Assembly (NCBI RefSeq): GCF_007692535.1
Contig: NZ_REBW01000124.1
Coordinates: 1-32,876, forward strand
DNA: 32,876 nt
DNA from: Thioalkalivibrio sp.
Lineage (GTDB): Bacteria; Pseudomonadota; Gammaproteobacteria; Ectothiorhodospirales; Ectothiorhodospiraceae
Direction: 5' to 3'
Part shown: positions 11,845 to 22,541 of the stretch, in pieces
Numbering within the stretch: position 1 is the stretch's first letter
How the letters are laid out: every line of letters begins with the position of its first letter
Notes under the pieces: generated by a model
What the model was told of the DNA's origin: nothing
Seen by the model: the letters and a program-made list of their open reading frames with translations, nothing else
Databases searched by the model: none
Made by a program: the position numbers and the translations under genes

Positions 11845-13383
11845 ATGACCCGGCCCCGCGGCGAGGGGTCGAAGCCGGTCCGGGCGCCGGAGCCGTTGCT
11901 GTGGCTCGCGGGCAGACCTCTGACGGGGTGGTCCGCCACGGGTCTGTCCGTTCTTGCCGGCGCGGTCCTGGTGCTGGCCTTCGCCCCCTTCGACCTCCAT
12001 CTGCTGGCACCGCTGGCACTGGCGCTGTGGTTCGCCGTTCTGCGTGGGGCGACCCCCCGCGCGGCCCTGCGCCACGGCTATGCCTTCGGGCTCGCCTTCT
12101 TCGGCTTCGGGGTTACCTGGATCTTCAACAGCCTGCTGATTTTTGGCGATGCGCCCTGGCTGGTCGCGACCCTGGTGACCTTGCTTTTCGTGCTTTGCCT
12201 CGCGCTGTATCCCGCACTGCTGGCCTGGAGCCTGACGCGGTATCTCGGTCCTGCGCCACTGGCCTCCTGGCTGCTTGCGCTCGTGGCCGGATTCGTGATC
12301 CTGGAGCTGTTGCGCGGCTGGTTGTTTTCGGGTTTCCCCTGGCTGCTGGTGGGGCACGTGCTGCTGGACAGTCCCGCGCGCGGCTGGCTCCCGGTCGTCG
12401 GAGAGGCCGGGGGTGCATTGCTGGTCGGGTTGCTTGCAGCCGTGCTGGTGCTGGCCGCCGCCCGTCGTTTCAGCGCAGGCGCGCTGCTGCTGGCAGCGCT
12501 GCTGGCCGCATCGGCGGCGGTGTTGCCATGGCGCTGGGTGGAGCCGGCCGGCCCGAGCCTCAGCGTCGGTATCGTACAGGGCAATATCGAGCAGGCCCGC
12601 AAGTGGGAGGAAGACGGGGTACGGCACGCGATGTCGCGGTATACCGGGATGAGCCAGGAGGCCGCGGGCGTCGATCTGCTGGTGTGGCCGGAGACGGCCA
12701 TCCCCGCGTTCTACTTTGAGGTCGACTCCGAGCTGGAGCAATTCTCGGCGACAATGGAGGAGGCCGGCACCGAGCTGGTGATCGGCATCTTCGACTACGA
12801 TCCGGTCGACCGGTCGATGTACAACAGCATTCGTCATATTCCCAGCGCGGCAACCTACGACAAGCGTCAGCTGGTGCCTTTCGGCGAGTATCTGCCGCTG
12901 CGGGATCGCCTTGCCTGGCTGGACCGGCTGCTCGACATCCCGATGTCCGACCTGAGCGCAGGCACCGGCAGCGGACGGGTCGAGATGGCCGGGCAGGTGG
13001 CAGGCCTTTCGATCTGTTACGAGGCGGCCTACGCCCGGCGTATTCGCACGGCCCTGCCGGAGGCGGGCTTCCTGCTGAACGTGAGCAACGACGCCTGGTT
13101 CGGCGCAACCCTGGCGCCGCACCAGCACCTGCAGATCGCGCGGGTACGCTCGCTGGAGATGGGCCGGCCGATGATCCGCTCGACCAACACGGGCATCTCG
13201 GCCCTGATCGACGCCGAGGGCCGGGTGACCGCCCAAGCCGGCCTGTTCACCAGCGAGGTCCTGCGCGGCGAGATCCAGCCGCAGCAGGGCCATACTCCCG
13301 CTGCCCGTTTCGGTCCCTGGCCGGCCGTGCTGCTGGCGCTGCTGCTGTTGCTGCCCGCGCTTCGCTCCCTGCGCAGGGCCTGA
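11845..13383 (+). CDS. lnt: Apolipoprotein N-acyltransferase
   Basis: Lnt is an inner-membrane enzyme that adds the third acyl chain to the N-terminal cysteine of lipoproteins, needed for their export to the outer membrane by Lol. The 512-aa product has six to seven N-terminal hydrophobic segments (residues ~20-230), a periplasmic nitrilase-like domain (~235-490) and a C-terminal anchor. The catalytic triad is visible as E283 (VWPETAIP), K340 (YDKRQLVPFGEYLP) and C391 (LSICYE). It follows corC by 12 nt, as in E. coli. BamD and LptE in this window would be among its substrates. Its stop abuts the next gene with no spacer. Confidence 0.97.
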   Translation: MTRPRGEGSKPVRAPEPLLWLAGRPLTGWSATGLSVLAGAVLVLAFAPFDLHLLAPLALALWFAVLRGATPRAALRHGYAFGLAFFGFGVTWIFNSLLIFGDAPWLVATLVTLLFVLCLALYPALLAWSLTRYLGPAPLASWLLALVAGFVILELLRGWLFSGFPWLLVGHVLLDSPARGWLPVVGEAGGALLVGLLAAVLVLAAARRFSAGALLLAALLAASAAVLPWRWVEPAGPSLSVGIVQGNIEQARKWEEDGVRHAMSRYTGMSQEAAGVDLLVWPETAIPAFYFEVDSELEQFSATMEEAGTELVIGIFDYDPVDRSMYNSIRHIPSAATYDKRQLVPFGEYLPLRDRLAWLDRLLDIPMSDLSAGTGSGRVEMAGQVAGLSICYEAAYARRIRTALPEAGFLLNVSNDAWFGATLAPHQHLQIARVRSLEMGRPMIRSTNTGISALIDAEGRVTAQAGLFTSEVLRGEIQPQQGHTPAARFGPWPAVLLALLLLLPALRSLRRA

Positions 13384-13920
13384 TTACTCCGAACCCTCCG
13401 GCGACGGCCCCCCCCGGTGAAAGCGCGTGTGACGGCAATGGGGGCAGGGCGGGATGCGCCCGACCCGGGACATGTGCGTGGTGCCGCCGCAGTCCAGACA
13501 GGTCAGTTCGCCGGGTCCGGTGATCTCCCCGGTATGCCATTCGCCGACCCGATAGGCCCGGGCCGCCAGCGCTGCGAGTTCCACCTTGGTGCGGTCGGCC
13601 ACCGAACCCAGGGCATTCAGTATTCCCGCCTCGATCAGCGCAAGGTCGATACGAAGCCATTCGCGCCAATCGGAACTGCTGGATTCCAGGAAGGCGCCCA
13701 GATCGTGGAGATCCCGGCGCACGTACTCCATCACCTGCTCCGTCTCCTCCGTACTCAGATGTTCCGCCGCCTCGACCTTCTTCCGGGCATTTTCCAGCAT
13801 CTCGTTCAGCGCGACGCTGCTGCGATCCGAAAGGGCCTCGAGTTCTTCCGCCACCAGCTTCAGCATCTCGCTGTATGCCTTCTCCAGCCGGTCTTCCCGC
13901 GGGCTCCCGTTTTCGCTCAT
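13384..13920 (-). CDS. Zinc ribbon-containing protein, YbeL/DUF1451 family
   Basis: This is a 178-aa cytoplasmic protein of unknown function. It has an N-terminal helical part (residues ~10-125), rich in charged residues and likely coiled, and a C-terminal zinc ribbon with C141-x2-C144 and C159-x2-C162. This layout is that of E. coli YbeL (DUF1451), which also lies close to leuS. ATG 13920 was chosen because GAGGAGACGAGGAA precedes it and homology starts there; a longer frame to 14148 lacks support. The stop codon directly abuts the convergent lnt stop. A TGCTAAGTT box lies upstream. Confidence 0.88.
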   Translation of the reverse strand: MSENGSPREDRLEKAYSEMLKLVAEELEALSDRSSVALNEMLENARKKVEAAEHLSTEETEQVMEYVRRDLHDLGAFLESSSSDWREWLRIDLALIEAGILNALGSVADRTKVELAALAARAYRVGEWHTGEITGPGELTCLDCGGTTHMSRVGRIPPCPHCRHTRFHRGGPSPEGSE

Positions 13921-13951
13921 TTCCTCGTCTCCTCGACTACTTCCTACGCTT

Positions 13952-13960
13952 AACTTAGCA
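13952..13960 (-). promoter_or_regulatory. Possible extended -10 box for the ybeL-like gene
   Basis: On minus this reads TGCTAAGTT (TGn plus a partial TATAAT match), 31 nt upstream of the start codon. No good -35 is visible. Confidence 0.3.
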
Positions 13961-14088
13961 CGACGGCACGCGGTCGAGGGGGCGCCCGTGCCGTCGCCCG
14001 CAGTGCCCGATGCTTCGGCAACCCTGGTCGGCGCCCCCCGCGATCCCGCCAGCCGCCTTTCCCCGCTCCGCAGCGGCCCGGCGCCCTC

Positions 14089-14094
14089 TATAAT
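14089..14094 (+). promoter_or_regulatory. -10 box TATAAT upstream of the SnoaL-like gene
   Basis: A perfect TATAAT lies 28 nt upstream of the GTG start at 14123, in otherwise GC-rich sequence. A -35 at 17 nt is not recognisable. Confidence 0.45.
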
Positions 14095-14122
14095 CCGGGT
14101 GAAAAGCCCCGGGAGATCCGTC

Positions 14123-14509
14123 GTGAACCTGACCCCCATCGAGCCCACCGCTGTCGTCGAGGGCTACCTCGACGCCCTGGCAGCCCGCGATACCGCCGGC
14201 GCCCGCAGGTATCTGGTGGACAACGGTTTCGAGTACCGCAGCCCGATCGGGCATTTCCAGAGCGCCGACGAGTTTTTGGACAACATGGGGGGCGTGGCGG
14301 CGATCCTGCACAACCTCGGGATCGTCCACCGCTTCGCCCAGGACGACGTCGTCTGTCACGTACTCGACGTGACCGTGAACATGACCGGCCACCAGACGCA
14401 GCGCGTGGTGCAGTTGGCGCGGGTGCGTGATGGCAGGATCGTCCGCCTCGAGGTGATCTTCGATGCCAGCGAGTTCAGCCGGATGATCGGCGCGGGTGGT
14501 GAATCCTGA
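14123..14509 (+). CDS. SnoaL/NTF2-like protein
   Basis: This is a 128-aa single-domain protein with the cone-shaped NTF2/SnoaL fold signature: an N-terminal helix pair (VVEGYLDALAARDTAGARRYL), then alternating strands ending VVQLARVRDGRIVRLEVIFD. Family members include ester cyclases, limonene-epoxide hydrolase-like enzymes and non-enzymatic binders, so the substrate cannot be named. The GTG start was chosen because GGGAG (14111-14115) is well placed and a perfect TATAAT lies upstream; the longer open frame to the left overlaps the opposite-strand ybeL-like gene. It is followed 79 nt later by a small tautomerase gene, a possible functional partner. Confidence 0.8.
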   Translation: MNLTPIEPTAVVEGYLDALAARDTAGARRYLVDNGFEYRSPIGHFQSADEFLDNMGGVAAILHNLGIVHRFAQDDVVCHVLDVTVNMTGHQTQRVVQLARVRDGRIVRLEVIFDASEFSRMIGAGGES

Positions 14510-14543
14510 GCCTGGCAAAGGGGCTCTGCCGGCTCTCAACGAA

Positions 14544-14563
14544 CGGGTCCGAAGGCGGACCCG
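14544..14563 (+). other. Hairpin between SnoaL-like and tautomerase genes
   Basis: CGGGTCCG (14544-14551) and CGGACCCG (14556-14563) form a perfect 8-bp stem with loop AAGG. No T-tract follows. It ends 25 nt before the tautomerase start codon and so lies in its leader. Confidence 0.5.
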
Positions 14564-14588
14564 GTAACGCGCGAAAAAGGGGAAGCAG

Positions 14589-14792
14589 ATGCCGTATGTC
14601 AACATTCGGATCACGGACGAAGGGGTCACCAGGGAACAGAAGGCGGAACTGATCGCGGGTGCGACGGAGTTGCTGCGCCGCGTCCTCGGCAAGAACCCCG
14701 CGACCACGGTCGTGGTGATCGACGAGGTCGCCACGGACAACTGGGGCATCGCGGGCGAGATGGTCACCGAGCGAAGACAGCGGGGCGAGTGA
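14589..14792 (+). CDS. 4-oxalocrotonate tautomerase family protein
   Basis: This is a 67-aa protein that, after loss of Met, would expose the N-terminal proline that serves as general base in the 4-OT family (PYVNIRI). Helix and strand pattern and the DNWGIAGE segment fit the family. Compared with Pseudomonas 4-OT, positions matching the catalytic Arg11 and Arg39 carry Val here and Phe50 is Trp, so the classical 2-hydroxymuconate substrate is doubtful. GGGGAAG precedes the ATG. It lies on plus between the SnoaL-like gene and leuS and is the usual single-domain length. Physiological role unknown. Confidence 0.9.
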   Translation: MPYVNIRITDEGVTREQKAELIAGATELLRRVLGKNPATTVVVIDEVATDNWGIAGEMVTERRQRGE

Positions 14793-14848
14793 CGCGGCCC
14801 GAGGGTATCGCACCAGGCGTGTCCAGCGTGGTCGGGGCGGTCCACGGC

Positions 14849-14857
14849 TGGTATTCT
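14849..14857 (+). promoter_or_regulatory. Possible extended -10 box for leuS
   Basis: TGGTATTCT (TGn plus TATTCT, 4 of 6 to consensus) lies 32 nt upstream of the leuS start codon. The -35 region (14829-14834, TGGTCG) is poor. Confidence 0.35.
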
Positions 14858-14859
14858 GA

Positions 14860-17992
<3,133 letters not shown>

Positions 17993-17996
<4 letters not shown>

Positions 17997-19030
17997 GTCC
18001 GGCACCGACGGTGGACGCTGCGCGACTGGACGGCGAACTGGCCCGTGGACTTCGGCCGGTTTATGTGATCCTCGGCGAGGAGCCGCTGCAGGCGCTGGAG
18101 GCGGGCGACGCGGTCCGAGCAGCGGCCCGCGCTTCCGGATTTGCCGCGCGAACGGTACTGGACCTTTCTGCGGCCGGCGACTGGAATGCCTTCGAGGCCG
18201 CGATTCGCGACCGTTCGCTGTTTGCGGAACGCGGACTGATCGACCTGCGCCTGCCCTCCGGGAAGCCCGGGAAGGCCGGGGCCGAGCACCTGAAGCGTTA
18301 CGCGGAAAGGCCGGCACCGGACCTGGTGCTGCTGCTTCAGCTACCCCGGCCGGACAAGGACATGAGGCGAGCGGCCTGGTTCAAGGCGATGGAACGTGCC
18401 GCGAGCGTGGTGCACGCCCGTCCGGTTCCGCCCGCGCGCCTTGGGGCCTGGATCCGCGAGCGGCTGTCGCGGGCCGGGATGACGATCCGTGACGATGCAC
18501 TGGCACTGCTGTCCGCACGCGTGGAGGGCAATCTGCTGGCCGCGCGGCAGGAGGTAGAAAAACTGACGCTGGCGGGCGTCACCGAGGTCGATGTCGAGAC
18601 CCTGCAGCAGGGGCTGGCGGATATGGCCCGTTTCGACCTGTTCGAGCTGCCCTCCACGGCGCTGTCCGGGCAGACGGCCCGCGCCCTGCGCATGCTGCGT
18701 GGGATGCTGGCGGAGGGACAGCCGGAGCCGCTGATCCTCTGGGCGTTGAGCCGTGACATCCGGGCCCTGGCCCAGGCAGCGCAGCGGCGCGCCGCGGGCG
18801 AGGCGCCGGCAAACGTGGTGAAGGGTTTCTGGGGCACGGATGCGGGCGCCCTGCGCAAGGCGCTCGACCGGGTCGATGCGCCGGCGGCGCTCGTCCTGCT
18901 GGCGCGTGCGGCGCAGGTGGACCGGGTGATCAAGGGCCGGGAAACGGGCAACGCGGGCAGGCAGTTGCTAGACTTGGTGGCGGCCCTCTCGGGCCGTCCC
19001 TTGGAGGGCATGGAGAGCGAATTCGCATGA
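17993..19030 (+). CDS. holA: DNA polymerase III subunit delta
   Basis: Delta is the clamp-loader wrench that opens the beta sliding clamp. The 345-aa product has the usual length and begins in the HolA manner: [20 protein letters not shown] with the clamp-binding region, then [16 protein letters not shown] near residue 75. The C-terminal collar domain lies beyond about residue 210. The start is TTG at 17993, overlapping the lptE stop by 4 nt; no nearby ATG would preserve the conserved N-terminus. It overlaps proA by 4 nt at the end, so translation is probably coupled. Confidence 0.95.
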
Positions 19031-20319
19031 ACGCCGTCAGTTTGCAGCCTCGAGCCATGGTCACGGACATCCCCGCCTACATGCAGGCGATGGGCAGGGA
19101 TGCCCGCGCCGCATCACGCGTTGTCGCCGAGGCGGAGTCGGGACGCAAGAATACGGCACTGATGGCCATTGCCGATGTGATCATCGGCCAGCGCGGCGCA
19201 CTGGTCGAGGTGAACAGGCGCGACATCGAGGCCGGACGGGCGCGCGGTCTGGACGATGCGATGCTGGATCGTCTGACCCTGGACGATGCCCGCATCGAGG
19301 CGATGGCCGAGGGTTGCCGACAGGTCGCCAGTCTGCCCGATCCGGTGGGTGAGATCACCGGACTGGCCTATCGCCCCAGCGGGATCCAGGTGGGTCGCAT
19401 GCGGGTGCCCCTCGGAGTGATCGGCATCATCTACGAGTCGCGCCCGAATGTGACCATCGACGCCGCCGCACTGTGCCTGAAGTCCGGCAACGCGACGATT
19501 CTGCGCGGTGGTTCCGAGGCCCTGCATTCCAATCGGGCGCTGGCGGAGATCATCCAGGCGGGTCTGGTGGCCTCGGGGCTGCCGCGGACCGCGGTACAGA
19601 TCGTCGCGACCGCCGACCGCGCGGCCGTGGGCGAGTTGCTGCAGCTGTCGGAGTACGTGGACGTCATCGTGCCGCGCGGCGGCAAGGGCCTGATCGAGCG
19701 AGTCAGTCGGGAATCGCGGGTGCCAGTGATCAAGCACCTGGACGGCGTCTGCCATGTCTACATCGACACGCACGCGGATGCCGACAAGGCCTTCGCGGTG
19801 GCGGTGAATGCGAAGACCCAACGCTACGGCACCTGCAACACCATGGAGACACTGCTGGTCCATGCCGAGCGCGCGGCCGAGATGCTGCCACGGCTGAAGG
19901 CCGCCTATGACCGGCACGGGGTGGAACTGCGGGGCTGCGAACGCACCCGGGCGGTATTGCCGGACATCCAGGCCGCCGCCGAGAGTGACTGGTCGGAGGA
20001 GTACCTCGCCCCGGTGCTGGCGGTCCGGGTCGTCGATTCCCTGGACGCCGCGATGGACCACATCAATACCTATGGCTCGCAGCATACCGACAGCATCATC
20101 ACCGAGGACTGGAGCGCAGCGCGCCGCTTCCTGCGCGCGGTCGACTCCAGCTCGGTGATGGTCAACGCCTCCACGCGTTTTGCCGACGGCTTCGAGTACG
20201 GGCTGGGTGCGGAGATCGGCATCAGCACCGACAAGCTGCACGCGCGGGGCCCGGTCGGCCTGGAGGGTCTGACGACCCAGAAGTACGTCGTCCTCGGGGA
20301 TGGGCATGTCCGCAGTTGA
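19027..20319 (+). CDS. proA: Gamma-glutamyl phosphate reductase
   Basis: ProA reduces gamma-glutamyl phosphate to glutamate-5-semialdehyde with NADPH, the second step of proline synthesis. The 430-aa product is of typical size. The aldehyde dehydrogenase-like fold is evident, with [17 protein letters not shown] near residue 125, and the catalytic cysteine is C270 in YGTCNTMET. The ending [21 protein letters not shown] is the family signature. ATG overlaps the holA stop (ATGA). Lying ahead of nadD and rsfS is the order also seen in Pseudomonas. The other proline genes are not in this window. Confidence 0.97.
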   Translation: MNAVSLQPRAMVTDIPAYMQAMGRDARAASRVVAEAESGRKNTALMAIADVIIGQRGALVEVNRRDIEAGRARGLDDAMLDRLTLDDARIEAMAEGCRQVASLPDPVGEITGLAYRPSGIQVGRMRVPLGVIGIIYESRPNVTIDAAALCLKSGNATILRGGSEALHSNRALAEIIQAGLVASGLPRTAVQIVATADRAAVGELLQLSEYVDVIVPRGGKGLIERVSRESRVPVIKHLDGVCHVYIDTHADADKAFAVAVNAKTQRYGTCNTMETLLVHAERAAEMLPRLKAAYDRHGVELRGCERTRAVLPDIQAAAESDWSEEYLAPVLAVRVVDSLDAAMDHINTYGSQHTDSIITEDWSAARRFLRAVDSSSVMVNASTRFADGFEYGLGAEIGISTDKLHARGPVGLEGLTTQKYVVLGDGHVRS

Positions 20320-20405
20320 GGGGTTCCCGCGATGATTCGCCCCCAGCCCGGGAGCACGTTCACCGTGTCTCCGGGGCATCGGGGATCCGGGAGCCGTACG
20401 GGCCC

Positions 20406-21050
20406 GTGATCGGCATCCTTGGCGGAACTTTCGATCCCATCCACTTCGGGCACCTGCGTCCGGCACTCGAGGTGCACGAGTGTCTCGGGCTGCGCGAGCT
20501 GCTTTTCATCCCCAGCCATGTGCCGCCGCACCGTGCTGCCCCGGCGGCAGCTGCCCGGCATCGGCTGGCCATGGTCGAGCGGGCGATCGCGGGCGTGCCG
20601 GGCTTCCGGGTCGACTCCCGGGAGCTGGATCGCGCCGGGCCGTCCTATACCGTCGATACCCTGCGCAGCCTGCGCGGCGAGATCGGGGCGGACGGCCCGC
20701 TGCTGCTGATCATGGGCCTGGATGCCTTTGCCGGTCTCGACACGTGGCACCGCTGGCGGGAGATCCCGGCGTTGGCGCACGTCGTGGTCGCACACCGACC
20801 CGGCAGTTCCATTCCGGAGCACGCGGCCTACCTCGAACTGGCTCCGGCGACCGAGTCCCGTGCGGGACTGGAAGACAGGGCCTCCGGGCTGGTCTTCTTT
20901 CAGTCGGTGACGCAGCTCGACATCTCCGCGACCGACATCCGCGAGCGTCTGCGGGCCGGCCGCAGCCCCCGTTATCTGTTGCCCGACGATGTGCGGGACT
21001 ACATCACCGAACACGATCTCTACCCACCCGATACCGAGGATCCACAGTGA
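20406..21050 (+). CDS. nadD: Nicotinate-nucleotide adenylyltransferase
   Basis: NadD joins nicotinate mononucleotide and ATP to form deamido-NAD, which NadE then amidates. The 214-aa product starts with the nucleotidyltransferase motif GGTFDPIHFGH (residues 6-16) and has ISATDIRERLRAG near the C-terminus (the ISSTxIR motif). I chose GTG 20406 because homology starts right there with VIGILGG; a TTG at 20316 would add 30 residues without family support. CGGGAG lies about 13 nt upstream. The gene follows proA by 86 nt and precedes rsfS, the common gammaproteobacterial order. Confidence 0.95.
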   Translation: MIGILGGTFDPIHFGHLRPALEVHECLGLRELLFIPSHVPPHRAAPAAAARHRLAMVERAIAGVPGFRVDSRELDRAGPSYTVDTLRSLRGEIGADGPLLLIMGLDAFAGLDTWHRWREIPALAHVVVAHRPGSSIPEHAAYLELAPATESRAGLEDRASGLVFFQSVTQLDISATDIRERLRAGRSPRYLLPDDVRDYITEHDLYPPDTEDPQ

Positions 21051-21071
21051 CCCCAGTCCAGGAAACAACCG

Positions 21072-21473
21072 ATGCAGAGTGATAGCCTTGTCGAACTCGT
21101 GACCCAGGCCCTGGAAGACATGAAGGGACAGGAGATCCGCGTGCTGGATGTGCGGGGGAAGACCCCGCTCGCGGATTTCATGGTCATCGCCAGCGGTACA
21201 TCGAACCGGCACGTGAAGTCACTGGCCGACTCGGTGGCGATCAAGGCCAAGGAGTCCGGCGTGAAGCCGCTCGGGATCGAGGGCCAGGACGGCCAGGAAT
21301 GGGTGCTGGTGGACCTGAACGACGTGATCGTGCATGTGATGCTGCCCAAGGTCAGGGACTTCTACAACCTGGAGAAACTCTGGCTTGCCGAGGATGCCGG
21401 CGTGGACACCACGCTGGCGTCGACGGACGATCCGGTTCCCGGGCCGGCCCTGGTCCGGCGCATGCGCCGCTGA
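21072..21473 (+). CDS. rsfS: Ribosomal silencing factor RsfS
   Basis: RsfS (YbeB, Iojap family) binds L14 on the large subunit and blocks subunit joining when nutrients are short. The 133-aa product has the family core [20 protein letters not shown] and [20 protein letters not shown] (near residues 30-90), then [10 protein letters not shown]. About 20 C-terminal residues beyond this are extra and poorly ordered. ATG has AGGA upstream in the proper range. The nadD-rsfS-rlmH order is highly conserved. Confidence 0.96.
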   Translation: MQSDSLVELVTQALEDMKGQEIRVLDVRGKTPLADFMVIASGTSNRHVKSLADSVAIKAKESGVKPLGIEGQDGQEWVLVDLNDVIVHVMLPKVRDFYNLEKLWLAEDAGVDTTLASTDDPVPGPALVRRMRR

Positions 21474-21483
21474 GCGTGCCAGC

Positions 21484-21954
21484 ATGCGTCTGCAGTTGCT
21501 CGCGATCGGCCAGCGGATGCCGGAGTGGGTGGCCACGGGGTTCGCCGAGTATGCCGGGCGCATGCCGCGGGACATCGCACTGACGCTGCAGGCGCTGCCC
21601 AACCCGGCCCGCTCCCGGGCGATGGACACCTCCACGCTGCGCAGGGTGGAGGGTCAGGCCCTGCTGGCGGCCGTTCCCGGGCAGGCGCTGGTGGTGGCGC
21701 TGGACGAGGGCGGCGACGTCGTGGACACCAGGGGCATGGCCAGGCGCCTGGCGCGCTGGCAGCAGTCGGGACGGGACGTCGCCCTGGTCATCGGCGGCGC
21801 GGCAGGACTGGATGACGCCGTTCGGGAGCGGGCGGACTGGGTCTGGTCGCTGTCGCCGCTGACCTTTCCGCACATGCTGGTTCGCGTCCTCGTGGCCGAG
21901 CAGCTCTATCGCGCCTGGTCGTTGCTGAACAACCACCCCTACCACCGCGCATGA
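21484..21954 (+). CDS. rlmH: 23S rRNA pseudouridine-1915 N3-methyltransferase
   Basis: RlmH is a SPOUT methyltransferase that methylates pseudouridine 1915 in helix 69 of 23S rRNA on the assembled ribosome. The 156-aa product has the expected length, the knotted SAM site (LVIGGAAGLDDAVRERAD, near residue 102; then LSPLTFPHMLVRVLVAEQLYRA) and the conserved tail NNHPYHRA. ATG 21484, 10 nt after the rsfS stop, was chosen because family homology starts MRLQLLAIGQRMPEWV. The last 4 nt overlap maf. Confidence 0.96.
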   Translation: MRLQLLAIGQRMPEWVATGFAEYAGRMPRDIALTLQALPNPARSRAMDTSTLRRVEGQALLAAVPGQALVVALDEGGDVVDTRGMARRLARWQQSGRDVALVIGGAAGLDDAVRERADWVWSLSPLTFPHMLVRVLVAEQLYRAWSLLNNHPYHRA

Positions 21955-22541
21955 GCGGGGCACTGCTGCTCGCCTCCGCTTCGCCGCGCCGCAGGGAGTT
22001 GCTGGCACAACTCGGCGTGTCGTTCAGAGTCGCTGCGGTGGACATCGACGAATCCCCGGTCCCCGGCGAGGCGCCGCGCGAGCTGGTGCTGCGCCTGGCG
22101 CGCGGCAAGGCGGAGAGCGCCGTGGGGAATAGCGAGCCGGGTCAATGGGTGCTCGGTGCCGATACCGTGGTTGCCGTCGGTAAGGAGATACTCGGCAAGC
22201 CGGCAGATGCCGCCGAGGCGGCTGCGATGCTCGAACGCCTTTCGGGCCGCGCGCACACGGTACACAGCGGATTGGCCCTCGCGCGCAGCGGCTTCGCGAC
22301 CCGCGTGGATGCAGTCAGGACCCGGGTGTGGATGCGCGACATCGCCGCCGACGAGATCGCGGCCTATCTCGCCACCGGGGAGCCGCTCGGAAAGGCCGGC
22401 GCTTACGCCATTCAGGGCAGGGCAGCGGCCTTCGTCCGCTTCCTGGCCGGATCCTACAGCAACGTGGTGGGCCTGCCGCTGTTCGAATTGGACGCCATGC
22501 TGCGGGAGATCCCCGACCCGCCCGAGCGGATGATCGACTAG
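21951..22541 (+). CDS. maf: Maf-family nucleotide pyrophosphatase (YhdE type)
   Basis: Maf proteins hydrolyse non-canonical or excess nucleoside triphosphates and so help keep the nucleotide pool clean. The 196-aa product begins LLLASASPRRRELL, has VLGADTVVAV near residue 67, and KAGAYAIQG near residue 145. SPRR and KAGAYAIQG resemble the dTTP/UTP-hydrolysing YhdE subgroup rather than the m7GTP-hydrolysing YceF subgroup (SPWR, CAGSF). ATGA overlaps the rlmH stop. The stop TAG shares CTAG with the stop of convergent pilR, leaving no intergenic space. Confidence 0.94.
   Translation: MSGALLLASASPRRRELLAQLGVSFRVAAVDIDESPVPGEAPRELVLRLARGKAESAVGNSEPGQWVLGADTVVAVGKEILGKPADAAEAAAMLERLSGRAHTVHSGLALARSGFATRVDAVRTRVWMRDIAADEIAAYLATGEPLGKAGAYAIQGRAAAFVRFLAGSYSNVVGLPLFELDAMLREIPDPPERMID

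Noticed and set aside
13921-14148. N-terminal extension of the ybeL-like gene to 14148
   Set aside because: ATG 13920 has a strong ribosome binding site and homology starts there; the extension would overlap the SnoaL-like gene's start and promoter.
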